A stretch of 38,569 bases of DNA from Rhodocyclales bacterium (lineage in GTDB: Bacteria; Pseudomonadota; Gammaproteobacteria; Burkholderiales; Rhodocyclaceae). Shown piece by piece: positions 16,033 through 23,331 of this stretch. The stretch covers positions 1 through 38,569 of the forward strand of contig JACPUD010000025.1 in NCBI GenBank assembly GCA_016192435.1. The letters are read 5' to 3'. The notes under the pieces were generated by a model, which was not told the DNA's origin, made no database searches, and saw only the letters and a program-made list of their open reading frames with translations. Positions within the stretch are counted from its first letter, which is position 1; the number at the start of each line of letters is the position of its first letter. Position numbers and translations under genes: made by a program.

Positions 16033-16991
16033 GTGATTTTGTCAGCGGCTTCTGGAATATCTATGTAGTGAGCATCGTGCTCGTCAGCGTCATCGGTTGT
16101 GGCGTCTTCCTCTGGATGCAAAGTACCGCCACGCACGTGGAAGGCGCGACAACCGGTCACGTCTGGGACGAGGATTTGCAGGAATTCAGCAATCCACTGC
16201 CCAGTTGGTGGCGCTGGCTGTTCTACATCACCATCGTCTTCTCGCTGTTCTATCTGGCGATGTATCCTGGCCTCGGCAACTATCAGGGTCAGTTCAAATG
16301 GTCTTCCGCAGGTCAGTATGACGGAGAAATGAAGAAGGCCGACGACCAGTACGGGCCGATCTTCAAGAAGTTCCAGAGTCAGGATGTTCAGGCCGTTGCG
16401 GTCAACAGCGAGGCAAAGGAAATGGGCCAGCGCCTGTTTCTGACCTACTGTTCGCAGTGTCACGGTTCGGATGCCAAGGGCGCTCGCGGCTTCCCCAACC
16501 TGGCCGACGGCGACTGGCTGTTTGGCGGTACGCCGGAGCAGATCAAGGAGTCGATCACCAAGGGGCGCGACGCCATGATGCCGGCCAAGGGCGTCAAGCC
16601 GGATCTGAACGGTGACCAGATCAAGGATCTTGCCAGTTATGTGCGCTCCCTGTCCGGGCTGACTTCCGACTCGATTCGTGCCCAGCGCGGCAAGGAACTG
16701 TTTGCTCCCGCTTGCGCCGCGTGCCATGGCCCCGATGGCAAGGGCATGGTCGGCGTGGCGCCGAACCTGGCGGACAAGGTCTGGCTCTACGGCAGTTCCG
16801 AGGAAACCATCACCGAGACGATCACCAAGGGCCGCACCAATCGCATGCCGGCCTTCGGCGAATTCCTCGGCGATGCCAAGGTGCATCTGCTGACCGCCTA
16901 TGTCTATGGGCTTGGTGGTGGCGTCCAGGCTGCTGCCCCGGCTCCTGCGCCAGTCGCTCCTGCCGAAGCGATGCCCGCGGAAAGGAAGTAA
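16029..16991 (+). CDS. ccoP: cbb3-type cytochrome c oxidase subunit III (diheme c)
   Basis: A 320-residue protein with two N-terminal membrane helices (about 5-27 and 58-80) and two tandem periplasmic cytochrome c domains. Heme motifs are C141-SQ-C144-H145 and C229-AA-C232-H233. The axial Met candidates are in the MMPAKG and RMPAFG segments. The Ala/Pro-rich C-terminal tail (after about 295) is a flexible extension. It accepts electrons from soluble cytochromes or bc1 and gives them to CcoO. An AGGAAA lies eight bases before the ATG, inside ccoQ. Confidence 0.98.
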   Translation: MSDFVSGFWNIYVVSIVLVSVIGCGVFLWMQSTATHVEGATTGHVWDEDLQEFSNPLPSWWRWLFYITIVFSLFYLAMYPGLGNYQGQFKWSSAGQYDGEMKKADDQYGPIFKKFQSQDVQAVAVNSEAKEMGQRLFLTYCSQCHGSDAKGARGFPNLADGDWLFGGTPEQIKESITKGRDAMMPAKGVKPDLNGDQIKDLASYVRSLSGLTSDSIRAQRGKELFAPACAACHGPDGKGMVGVAPNLADKVWLYGSSEETITETITKGRTNRMPAFGEFLGDAKVHLLTAYVYGLGGGVQAAAPAPAPVAPAEAMPAERK

Positions 16992-17003
16992 CTTGGCTAA
17001 AAT

Positions 17004-17038
17004 CCCCGGCGCCGATCAACTCGGCACCGGGGAATTTT
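17004..17038 (+). terminator. Terminator after ccoP
   Basis: CCCCGGCGCCGA (17004-17015) pairs with TCGGCACCGGGG (17021-17032) with one C-A mismatch and a five-base loop, followed by AATTTT. It separates ccoNOQP from ccoG. Confidence 0.75.
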
Positions 17039-17074
17039 CGCTAATGTTCATCAGAATATCCTAATACGATAATC

Positions 17075-18496
17075 ATGGTCTCGATCACCGCCAAACAGTT
17101 GCCGGATGGCAAGCCCAACTTCGTTGAGGAAAGCCTCTACGAAGTTCACAAGAAGGTACACCCGCGCGCGGTCAGCGGAACCTTCGCCACTTGGCGCTGG
17201 GCATTGGTCTGGTTTACCCAGTTGGTGTACTACGGCTTGTGCTGGCTGCCCTGGAATGGGCGGCAGGCAGTGTTGTTCAATCTGGTCGAGCGCAAGTTTT
17301 ACATTTTTGGACTGGTTTTCTGGCCGCAGGACGTAATTTTCCTTTCCGTCCTGCTGATCATTTCAGCCTATTCACTGTTCCTGTTTACCGCGGTGGGCGG
17401 GCGCCTGTGGTGCGGCTATGCCTGTCCGCAGACCGTGTACACGGAAATATTCACCTGGATCGAACAGAAGATCGAGGGTGAGCGCAACGCAAGAATCAAG
17501 CTCGACGCGGCACCCTTGAGCGCACGCAAACTGTGGCTGCGTAGCGCCAAGTACGGTTCCTGGGCGCTACTGGCGTTGTGGACCGGCTTTACCTTCGTCG
17601 GCTACTTCACCCCAATCAGGTCCCTCTGGGACTCGGTCTGGAGTTTTTCGCTGGGTCCGTGGGAAACCTTCTGGATGCTTTTCTATGGTGCCTTCACCTA
17701 CTTGTTTGCCGGCCACATGCGCGAACAGGTGTGCAAGCATATGTGTCCCTATGCCCGTTTTCAGGGCGTCATGTTCGATCCCGACACGCTGACCATTACC
17801 TACGATACTGAGCGTGGCGAACCTCGCGGTGCACGCAAAAAGGGGCTTGATCCACGGTCGATCGCCAAGGGCGAGTGCGTCGATTGCGGCATCTGCGTGC
17901 AGGTCTGCCCCACGGGTATCGATATCCGCGACGGCCTGCAATACGAATGCATAGGCTGTGCGGCGTGCATCGATGCCTGCGATCAGGTGATGGAAAAAAT
18001 GGATTATCCGAAGGGCCTGATCCGCTATTCCACCGAACATGCGATCGAGGCGCACTGGGGTTGGAAAGAGATCCTCGGTCACGTGGTGCGGCCACGGGTG
18101 ATGATTTACTCGGCGATTCTCGGCGCAATCTGCGTGGCCTTTGTCTGGGGTATTGCGACCAAGGCGACCCTGCGCGTGGACGTGATTCGCGACCGCGCAA
18201 CGCTGGCGCGTGAGGTGGAGGGCGGTCTGGTCGAGAATATCTATCGACTGCACGTGATCAATGTTTCCGAAACTCCGCATCGCTATGCCATCAGCGTAAC
18301 CGGGCTGGCCGGTATCGACTTGGTCGGCGATCGCATCGTGGAAGTCCCGGCCGCCGCGGCCAGAACGCTCACCGTACAGGTGCGGGTGCCCCCGGAGTCC
18401 GGCAGGAAGGGCTCGAACCAGATCTACTTCGACGTCAAGTCGCTGGTCGACGAAAAGGTGGCGGTGCATGAAAAGGCCAGCTTCCTGCAACCATGA
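17075..18496 (+). CDS. ccoG: CcoG/FixG/RdxA membrane iron-sulfur protein
   Basis: A 473-residue protein with about five membrane helices, the conserved CGYACPQTVYTE and CKHMCPYARFQ motifs, and two 4Fe-4S ferredoxin motifs, CVDCGICVQVCPTGID and CIGCAACIDACD (about residues 268-310). A C-terminal periplasmic Ig-like domain follows. CcoG reduces copper for cbb3 assembly. No Shine-Dalgarno is visible before ATG 17075; the upstream bases are AT-rich (TAATACGATAATC), so initiation could be leaderless or unusual. The stop overlaps an ATG, but the true ccoH start is slightly downstream. Confidence 0.96.
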   Translation: MVSITAKQLPDGKPNFVEESLYEVHKKVHPRAVSGTFATWRWALVWFTQLVYYGLCWLPWNGRQAVLFNLVERKFYIFGLVFWPQDVIFLSVLLIISAYSLFLFTAVGGRLWCGYACPQTVYTEIFTWIEQKIEGERNARIKLDAAPLSARKLWLRSAKYGSWALLALWTGFTFVGYFTPIRSLWDSVWSFSLGPWETFWMLFYGAFTYLFAGHMREQVCKHMCPYARFQGVMFDPDTLTITYDTERGEPRGARKKGLDPRSIAKGECVDCGICVQVCPTGIDIRDGLQYECIGCAACIDACDQVMEKMDYPKGLIRYSTEHAIEAHWGWKEILGHVVRPRVMIYSAILGAICVAFVWGIATKATLRVDVIRDRATLAREVEGGLVENIYRLHVINVSETPHRYAISVTGLAGIDLVGDRIVEVPAAAARTLTVQVRVPPESGRKGSNQIYFDVKSLVDEKVAVHEKASFLQP

Positions 18497-18507
18497 GGGA
18501 AAAAAAC

Positions 18508-19038
18508 ATGCATACCGTCGCCGCACGTCCCTGGTATCGCGAACCCTGGCCATGGATCCTGGCTGCGGGGCCGTTTATCGTTGTCGTTGCCGGGATTTAC
18601 ACGGCATGGCTCGCCGTCAAGAGCAACGATGGATTGGTTACCGATGACTATTACCGGAAAGGCCTTGCGGCCAACCAGACCATCGCACGCAGCGAGCAGG
18701 CCGCCAAGATCGGCCTGGTCGCCGGTGTCCGCGTCACCGCCGATACCTTGTTGGTGCGGCTCCAGGCGAGCGACAAGGACTTTGTGCTGCCACCGACCCT
18801 GGCCGTGACAATTTCGCACCCAACCCGAGCCGGGCTGGATCAGTCGCGCCTGCTGGTGCGCGATGGCGAGGTCTATTCCAGCGACGTGCACCTGCCGGCC
18901 GCCGGACATTGGCTGGTGTTGCTTGAGGACGAGCGCAAGATTTGGCGGCTGATGGGGAATATGGTTCTCCCCGCCAATGGCGAAACCCTAATTGGTAGTT
19001 CCGCGACCGCGGCAACGCCGGCCGATATTCGGCACTGA
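18508..19038 (+). CDS. ccoH: CcoH/FixH cbb3 oxidase assembly protein
   Basis: A 176-residue protein with one N-terminal membrane helix (about 15-38) and a periplasmic beta-rich FixH domain; the YYRKGLAANQTIARS segment near 50-65 is characteristic. CcoH stabilises the oxidase during assembly. ATG 18508 is favoured because AGGGA (18496-18500) is correctly spaced for it; ATG 18493, overlapping the ccoG stop, is the alternative. It is followed by two small membrane protein genes in the same direction. Confidence 0.93.
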   Translation: MHTVAARPWYREPWPWILAAGPFIVVVAGIYTAWLAVKSNDGLVTDDYYRKGLAANQTIARSEQAAKIGLVAGVRVTADTLLVRLQASDKDFVLPPTLAVTISHPTRAGLDQSRLLVRDGEVYSSDVHLPAAGHWLVLLEDERKIWRLMGNMVLPANGETLIGSSATAATPADIRH

Positions 19039-19065
19039 TTCTGTTCATTGCGGGGAGGCAGCATC

Positions 19066-19206
19066 ATGGAAGCTTGGAAACTCTTGCTCGGTAGTGACAT
19101 TGGCCTGCTCAGTCTGTTTACGATAGGCTTCGTCATAGTTATGGCGTTCTTCATGATTGGTTTTTATAAGAAGAAGGCAGAGGAGGACGCGCGTAACGCA
19201 AAGTAG
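19066..19206 (+). CDS. Small DUF3149-type membrane protein (46 aa)
   Basis: A 46-residue frame beginning MEAWKLLLGSDIGLLSLFTI, with one membrane helix (about 12-33) and a charged tail ending KKKAEEDARNAK. The pattern matches the DUF3149 family of tiny single-span proteins; function unknown. The start is backed by an excellent GGGGAGG seven to eight bases upstream. It lies 27 bases after ccoH and 29 before the next gene, so it probably belongs to the ccoGH transcription unit and may be an accessory of the oxidase; that role is inference from position only. Confidence 0.8.
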   Translation: MEAWKLLLGSDIGLLSLFTIGFVIVMAFFMIGFYKKKAEEDARNAK

Positions 19207-19235
19207 GCGGTTTCCCCAAACCGAAGGAGAGCAAA

Positions 19236-19502
19236 ATGCTGAGGATCTTATGGGTGCTATGGCCCTCGTTTGTCGTCGCCGGAATCGCCGAGGGTATTTT
19301 CTTCACCGTAGTCGACCCCCAGGAGCTATATCTCTTCGGACAACCGGTGGAGTTCTCGAAAATAGCAACTTATTCGATAGGCTTTTTCGGTTTCTGGGCG
19401 GTATGTGCTGCGTCCAGCATGATGACCTGTCTCTTGCAGATCAGCGCCAGGGAGATCAACAAGGGCATTGGTGCCCATGGTGGCACCGAAGGCCTGTCGT
19501 GA
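19236..19502 (+). CDS. Small two-helix membrane protein of unknown function
   Basis: An 88-residue protein, MLRILWVLWPSFVVAGIAEG at the start, with two predicted membrane helices (about 4-26 and 43-68) separated by a short loop (DPQELYLFGQPVEF). Two Cys lie in the second helix region (WAVCAASSMMTCLLQ). A clear AAGGAGAG precedes the ATG. I do not recognise a named family. It ends the run of cbb3-associated genes and converges on the hemerythrin gene at 19547, so a role in the oxidase or membrane redox context is possible but unproven. Confidence 0.72.
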   Translation: MLRILWVLWPSFVVAGIAEGIFFTVVDPQELYLFGQPVEFSKIATYSIGFFGFWAVCAASSMMTCLLQISAREINKGIGAHGGTEGLS

Positions 19503-19546
19503 GATAGGGTTCCCGCAAACGCTGCCGGGACGCTTGATGCGCGGCC

Positions 19547-20134
19547 TTAGTGTTTCACCGGACCCACACCTATGGGGGCCGGAGCAAGATTGACAATGCG
19601 GGTGAACAAATCGCGACATTCGTGATCGACGTCGGCATCGAAGCGCGGGTCGCCGTTTTCACTGAATGCCGCACCGATTTCCACCCAGTCTTCCGTTGTG
19701 AGATATTTTTTGGCCAGGGGAATCAGTGTGCTTTCCTCAACAGCCATGTGCCTCACAATCTCATCGGCAAATGTTTCCACCGCTGCCGAAAACTTCTCCA
19801 GTCCGGCGGGAGATCCGGCCTCGAAATGGCCTAGGGCGAGTTCCAGGCCGCGAATGTGTCCGGCGCCATCGAAGTGCTGCCGTTCCAGATGCGCAATCAC
19901 CTCGTCTGCCTCATGGGTGCGCTCGCGCAGCCTGGCAAACAGGTAGGCGTTCTCCTTGGGGTGGTGCAGCTTCTCGGGAAACTCTTCAAGGTAAAAAATC
20001 ATCGCCCACAGCAGCCTGAAGTCAGGCACCGCCTGCCGTTCGCGCATTTCGCGGATCAGGTATCGCAGTCCATGCACGACGGCAGCCAGCGACCGGTGCT
20101 CGTCGTGGATGGTCGCCAGAGCCGAATTCAGCAT
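19547..20134 (-). CDS. Hemerythrin HHE-domain protein
   Basis: A 195-residue protein with HHE motifs: H10 and EH (IHDEHRSL), HHPKENAYLF, and HMAVEEST further on, giving the His/Glu set of a diiron four-helix bundle in about residues 1-150. The C-terminal part ends in a Pro/Gly-rich tail. This is a different subfamily from the bacteriohemerythrin at 12998. Such proteins bind O2 or NO or take part in cluster repair. It follows the usp gene by 24 bases on the same strand, so the two form an operon behind the FNR-type promoter at 20629-20669. Confidence 0.88.
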   Translation of the reverse strand: MLNSALATIHDEHRSLAAVVHGLRYLIREMRERQAVPDFRLLWAMIFYLEEFPEKLHHPKENAYLFARLRERTHEADEVIAHLERQHFDGAGHIRGLELALGHFEAGSPAGLEKFSAAVETFADEIVRHMAVEESTLIPLAKKYLTTEDWVEIGAAFSENGDPRFDADVDHECRDLFTRIVNLAPAPIGVGPVKH

Positions 20135-20158
20135 GATTTTCGCGTTGCTGGCCGACGC

Positions 20159-20602
20159 TCAACGATAGACCAACACCGGGATCTTCGAGTGCGTCAATAC
20201 CTTCTGCGTTTCCGACCCGAGCAGGAGTCCGCTGATACCACGGCGTCCGTGCGATGCCATGAAAATCAGATCAGCACCTGCGTCCTCGGCGGCGGCGATG
20301 ATCGCCTCGTAAGGAATGTCGCTGACGGAACTGATCGAAGCGCAGCTAACACCTTCGGCTTTGGCGGCTGCCTCGTGAGCGGCCAGGATTTCCTTGGCCT
20401 GCTGTTCCGCCATTTCCGCGAACTTGTCCGGCGTGGTGGGGTCGATCAGGGCGCCTTCGCCATAGAAAGCTACCGGGTAATCGGGCTTGGCGAAGAAAAA
20501 GGTAACCTTTGCCCCCGTCTCCTTGGCAAAGGCGATCGCACGTTTCGCCGTGTCGGATGACAACTGCGATCCGTCGGATGGAACGAGTATGTGCTTGAAC
20601 AT
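20159..20602 (-). CDS. Universal stress protein, UspA family
   Basis: A 147-residue single Usp domain. The N-terminal strand MFKHILVPSDGS and the nucleotide-binding pattern G-RR-G-ISGLLLGSETQ near 125-140 indicate an ATP-binding Usp. A GAGG lies upstream of the ATG. An FNR-type box is placed at about -41.5 relative to a -10 TACGAT on this strand, which agrees with known FNR/ANR control of usp genes in anaerobic survival. It is the first gene of a two-gene unit with a hemerythrin. Confidence 0.93.
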   Translation of the reverse strand: MFKHILVPSDGSQLSSDTAKRAIAFAKETGAKVTFFFAKPDYPVAFYGEGALIDPTTPDKFAEMAEQQAKEILAAHEAAAKAEGVSCASISSVSDIPYEAIIAAAEDAGADLIFMASHGRRGISGLLLGSETQKVLTHSKIPVLVYR

Positions 20603-20628
20603 GGAATGTGATCCTCAGTGTTTAAACC

Positions 20629-20669
20629 ATCGTAGCGTACTAAAGAAGGGCAGCGTTGATCAAGATCAA
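20629..20669 (-). promoter_or_regulatory. Perfect FNR box with promoter for usp-hemerythrin
   Basis: TTGATCAAGATCAA at 20656-20669 matches all ten specified bases of the FNR consensus. On the minus strand TACGAT (20634-20629) lies 21 bases from the box, the class II layout. The same box could also affect phaC on the plus strand, but no good -10 stands at the right distance on that side. Confidence 0.78.
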
Positions 20670-20764
20670 TAGCAACCCGAACTATACGCGCCCAGCATCG
20701 GGCAGAATAGCAGCAAAGCGGCCGCGGGAGCTTGCGCGGCCCTTGTGAAGTGGAAGGAGTGGTC

Positions 20765-22498
20765 ATGAGCACGATGAAGCAGCCCAAAACACCGGCGACT
20801 CCCCAGGCCGCGTGGCGTGCAGTCAATCAGGCCGTTGAGGCCAAGATCGACCCGATCGGGATTGCAACTCCCTTGATACACGCGCAACTGGCATGGTTGT
20901 CCCATCCGCAGGAAATGTCCGAGGCTTTGGCAGACTTCGCAAGCAGGTTGTGGGAGCTGCAGACGCATTCCTGGCACCGGGCGCTGGGCATGCCGAGCAA
21001 GGATGTGGTATCGCCGAATCCCGACGATACACGCTTCGCCGATCCGATCTGGAGCAACTCTGCAAGCTGGGATATTATGAAAGAGTGGTACCTGATGATC
21101 ACCCGCCAGGTGCAGGACATGCTCTATGACACACCGGGCCTGTCCGGCCGCGACCGCCGCAGGGCGGCGTTCTGGTGGCGCAAGTGGCTTAACGCCGCGG
21201 CACCCACGAATTTTTTGGCGACCAACCCGGCGGCGATGCAAAAAGCCATGGAGACGCGCGGCGAAAGTCTGCTGAGGGGATTCAACAATTTTTTGACGGA
21301 TTTCCAGGCTGGCGATGTACAGATGGCGCGGCCGACGGATTTCGTGGTCGGCAAGGATTTGGCAACCACGCCTGGCAAGGTCGTGTTCCGCAATCATCTG
21401 CTCGAGGTTCTGCACTACGCGCCGACACAGGATAAGGTTTTCGAAACACCTGTCGTCATCGTTACGCCTTGGATAAACAAATACTATGTTCTCGACCTCA
21501 ATCCCAGGAAGAGCATGGTGAAATTCCTGGTCGACCAGGGATTCGACGTTTATATCACCAGCTGGAAAAATCCGACCGCAGACATGCGCGATGTGACGTT
21601 CGATGACTACCTGCTGGACGGCATAGGGCAGATCATCGAAACTGCGCGCGGCATTTCCGGCGCGGCCAAGGTGCATGCCGTCGGCTACTGCATAGGCGGT
21701 GCTGCATTGGCGAGTTGGATGGCCTGGGCCAACGCGCGTTATGAGAAGCAGGGCGTGCCGGTGGCCACCGCCACGTTGCTGACCACGCTGGTGGATTATC
21801 ACAAGCCGGGCGACATCGAGGTGTTTCTCGATGAGAGCAGCATCAAGTGGCTGGAAAAGTCGATGGCGGAGAAGGGCTATCTCGACGGCAAGGAAATGGC
21901 ATCCGCATTCCGTCTGCTGCGCTCGAACAGCCTGGTCTGGCATTACGTGGTGCGTGGCTATCTGTTCGGTGAAACCCCGCCGCCTTTTGATGTGCTGTTC
22001 TGGAACATGGATGCAACCCGGATGCCGGCGGCGATGCACAGTTGGTATTTACGCAACTTCTATCTGGACAATCTGTTGATCAAGAAGGATGCGCTGCAAC
22101 TGGCGGGCGAGAACATCGATCTCGGGCGGATCTCACAGCCGCTCTATGCCGTGTCGGCCGAGGATGATCACATTGCTCCATGGCGGCAGACCTTCCGCAT
22201 CAATAACTTCGTTGCCGGTTCGCGCCGCTACGTGCTGTCGAGTTCGGGCCATATCCTCGGTATCGTGAATCCGGTGGTGAACCCGCCAAAGCGCGATTAC
22301 CGGGTGGGATCGGTTGAAAGGCACGATACGCCGGACGACTGGTACGAGCGCGCGGAGCGCCATCATGGCAGTTGGTGGGAGGACTGGATGGCCTGGCTGA
22401 AGCCGCAGTCGGGCCGCCTGATGGCGGCTCCGGCTGTCGCGACGCAGAAGTTCCCTGCATTGGCAGACGCACCCGGAACCTATGTAATCGAGCCTTGA
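20765..22498 (+). CDS. phaC: Poly(3-hydroxyalkanoate) synthase, class I type
   Basis: A 577-residue alpha/beta-hydrolase-fold PHA synthase, the normal length for class I. The lipase-like box is GYC309IGG with the catalytic Cys; the Asp and His of the triad fit EDDHIAP (about 450) and SSGHILGI (about 480). The N-terminal domain includes the HSWHRALG and ADPIWSN segments of this family. It polymerises 3-hydroxyacyl-CoA into storage granules. ATG 20765 follows GGAG with good spacing; an upstream TTG would add 11 residues. No phaA/phaB/phaP is beside it. Confidence 0.92.
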   Translation: MSTMKQPKTPATPQAAWRAVNQAVEAKIDPIGIATPLIHAQLAWLSHPQEMSEALADFASRLWELQTHSWHRALGMPSKDVVSPNPDDTRFADPIWSNSASWDIMKEWYLMITRQVQDMLYDTPGLSGRDRRRAAFWWRKWLNAAAPTNFLATNPAAMQKAMETRGESLLRGFNNFLTDFQAGDVQMARPTDFVVGKDLATTPGKVVFRNHLLEVLHYAPTQDKVFETPVVIVTPWINKYYVLDLNPRKSMVKFLVDQGFDVYITSWKNPTADMRDVTFDDYLLDGIGQIIETARGISGAAKVHAVGYCIGGAALASWMAWANARYEKQGVPVATATLLTTLVDYHKPGDIEVFLDESSIKWLEKSMAEKGYLDGKEMASAFRLLRSNSLVWHYVVRGYLFGETPPPFDVLFWNMDATRMPAAMHSWYLRNFYLDNLLIKKDALQLAGENIDLGRISQPLYAVSAEDDHIAPWRQTFRINNFVAGSRRYVLSSSGHILGIVNPVVNPPKRDYRVGSVERHDTPDDWYERAERHHGSWWEDWMAWLKPQSGRLMAAPAVATQKFPALADAPGTYVIEP

Positions 22499-22590
22499 TC
22501 AGGGTCGTAAGCACTCGATGTGCAGATGCGGAGTCTGATAGACCGAGTATCCCGGATTTTTCTTGGGGTATTGAAATCCTGAATGTGCTC

Positions 22591-22632
22591 TTGATTGCGG
22601 TCAATGTCTCACGCTAGGGCAACACCCAGAAT
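22591..22632 (+). promoter_or_regulatory. FNR/DNR-type promoter of the hemerythrin-DUF2249 operon
   Basis: TTGATTGCGGTCAA at 22591-22604 matches nine of ten half-site bases, and CAGAAT at 22627-22632 lies 22 bases after it, the class II geometry. The start would be near 22639, leaving a short leader before ATG 22662. No strong terminator is seen between phaC and this promoter. Confidence 0.62.
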
Positions 22633-22661
22633 CTGTCTCAGTTCATTCGGAGTTTGCCACC

Positions 22662-23099
22662 ATGTCGATTACTGATCCGCTTTTCCAGCATCACAAACAT
22701 TGCGACAAGATATTTGCCGACGCTGAGGATGCCTGCGCGAACGGCGATTGGGTGGTCGGCGAGCAGGCTTTCACGCTGCTGCGCGACCAGCTCGAAACGC
22801 ATTTCGCCAGCGAGGAGGAACTCTTGTTCCCCGCCTTCGAGGAAGCGACCGGAATGACATCCGGCCCGACCGAAGTCATGCGCGGCGAACATCGCCAGAT
22901 GCGCGATCTCCTGACGCAGATGCAAGACGCCGTGGCTTCCCGCAACGGCGATGCCTTCGGCGGCGCGGCCGAGACGCTGCTAATTCTTATGCAGCAGCAC
23001 AACATGAAGGAGGAAAACATCCTCTATCCGATGTGCGACAACGCCCTGGGTACGTCTGAGGTCGGCGCTTCGCTGGTGGAGCGGCTGAAGGCGTCATGA
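22662..23099 (+). CDS. Hemerythrin HHE-domain protein
   Basis: A 145-residue four-helix hemerythrin domain with HHKHCDKIF near the N-terminus, HFASEEELLF (His and Glu ligands), GEHRQM and QHNMKEENILYP, giving the full set of candidate diiron ligands. This domain type, paired with DUF2249, is common next to denitrification and NO-response genes. ATG 22662 follows CGGAG. The stop overlaps the next start in ATGA. An O2/NO-binding or electron-transfer role is inferred from family and neighbours. Confidence 0.9.
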   Translation: MSITDPLFQHHKHCDKIFADAEDACANGDWVVGEQAFTLLRDQLETHFASEEELLFPAFEEATGMTSGPTEVMRGEHRQMRDLLTQMQDAVASRNGDAFGGAAETLLILMQQHNMKEENILYPMCDNALGTSEVGASLVERLKAS

Positions 23100-23317
23100 C
23101 CACGGTAATCGATGGCCGCGAACTGCAGCCTCCGGAGCCAATGGAACGCACTCTGGAGGCTCTGGACAAGCTCGCCGAGGGCGACGATGTGCTGCTTCTC
23201 CTGTATTGCCAGCCGCACCCGCTGTTCAGCATCCTGAGAAACAGCGGCTATGCCTGGAGCGAGGAAGTTCAGCCCGACGGAACGCGCGAGATCCGGATTC
23301 GCAAAGCGCCGGGCTGA
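23096..23317 (+). CDS. DUF2249 domain protein
   Basis: A 73-residue TusA-like small protein, beginning MTTVIDGRELQPPEPMERTL, with the LLLLYCQPHPLFSIL segment. The ELxPPEPM start and the HPLF motif mark DUF2249. Members occur fused to or beside hemerythrin domains. Its start overlaps the hemerythrin stop, so the two products are probably made in fixed ratio and may interact. A single Cys (about residue 38) could be functional. Biochemical function is unknown. Confidence 0.87.
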   Translation: MTTVIDGRELQPPEPMERTLEALDKLAEGDDVLLLLYCQPHPLFSILRNSGYAWSEEVQPDGTREIRIRKAPG

Positions 23318-23331
23318 GCGCCGCCGATCGG

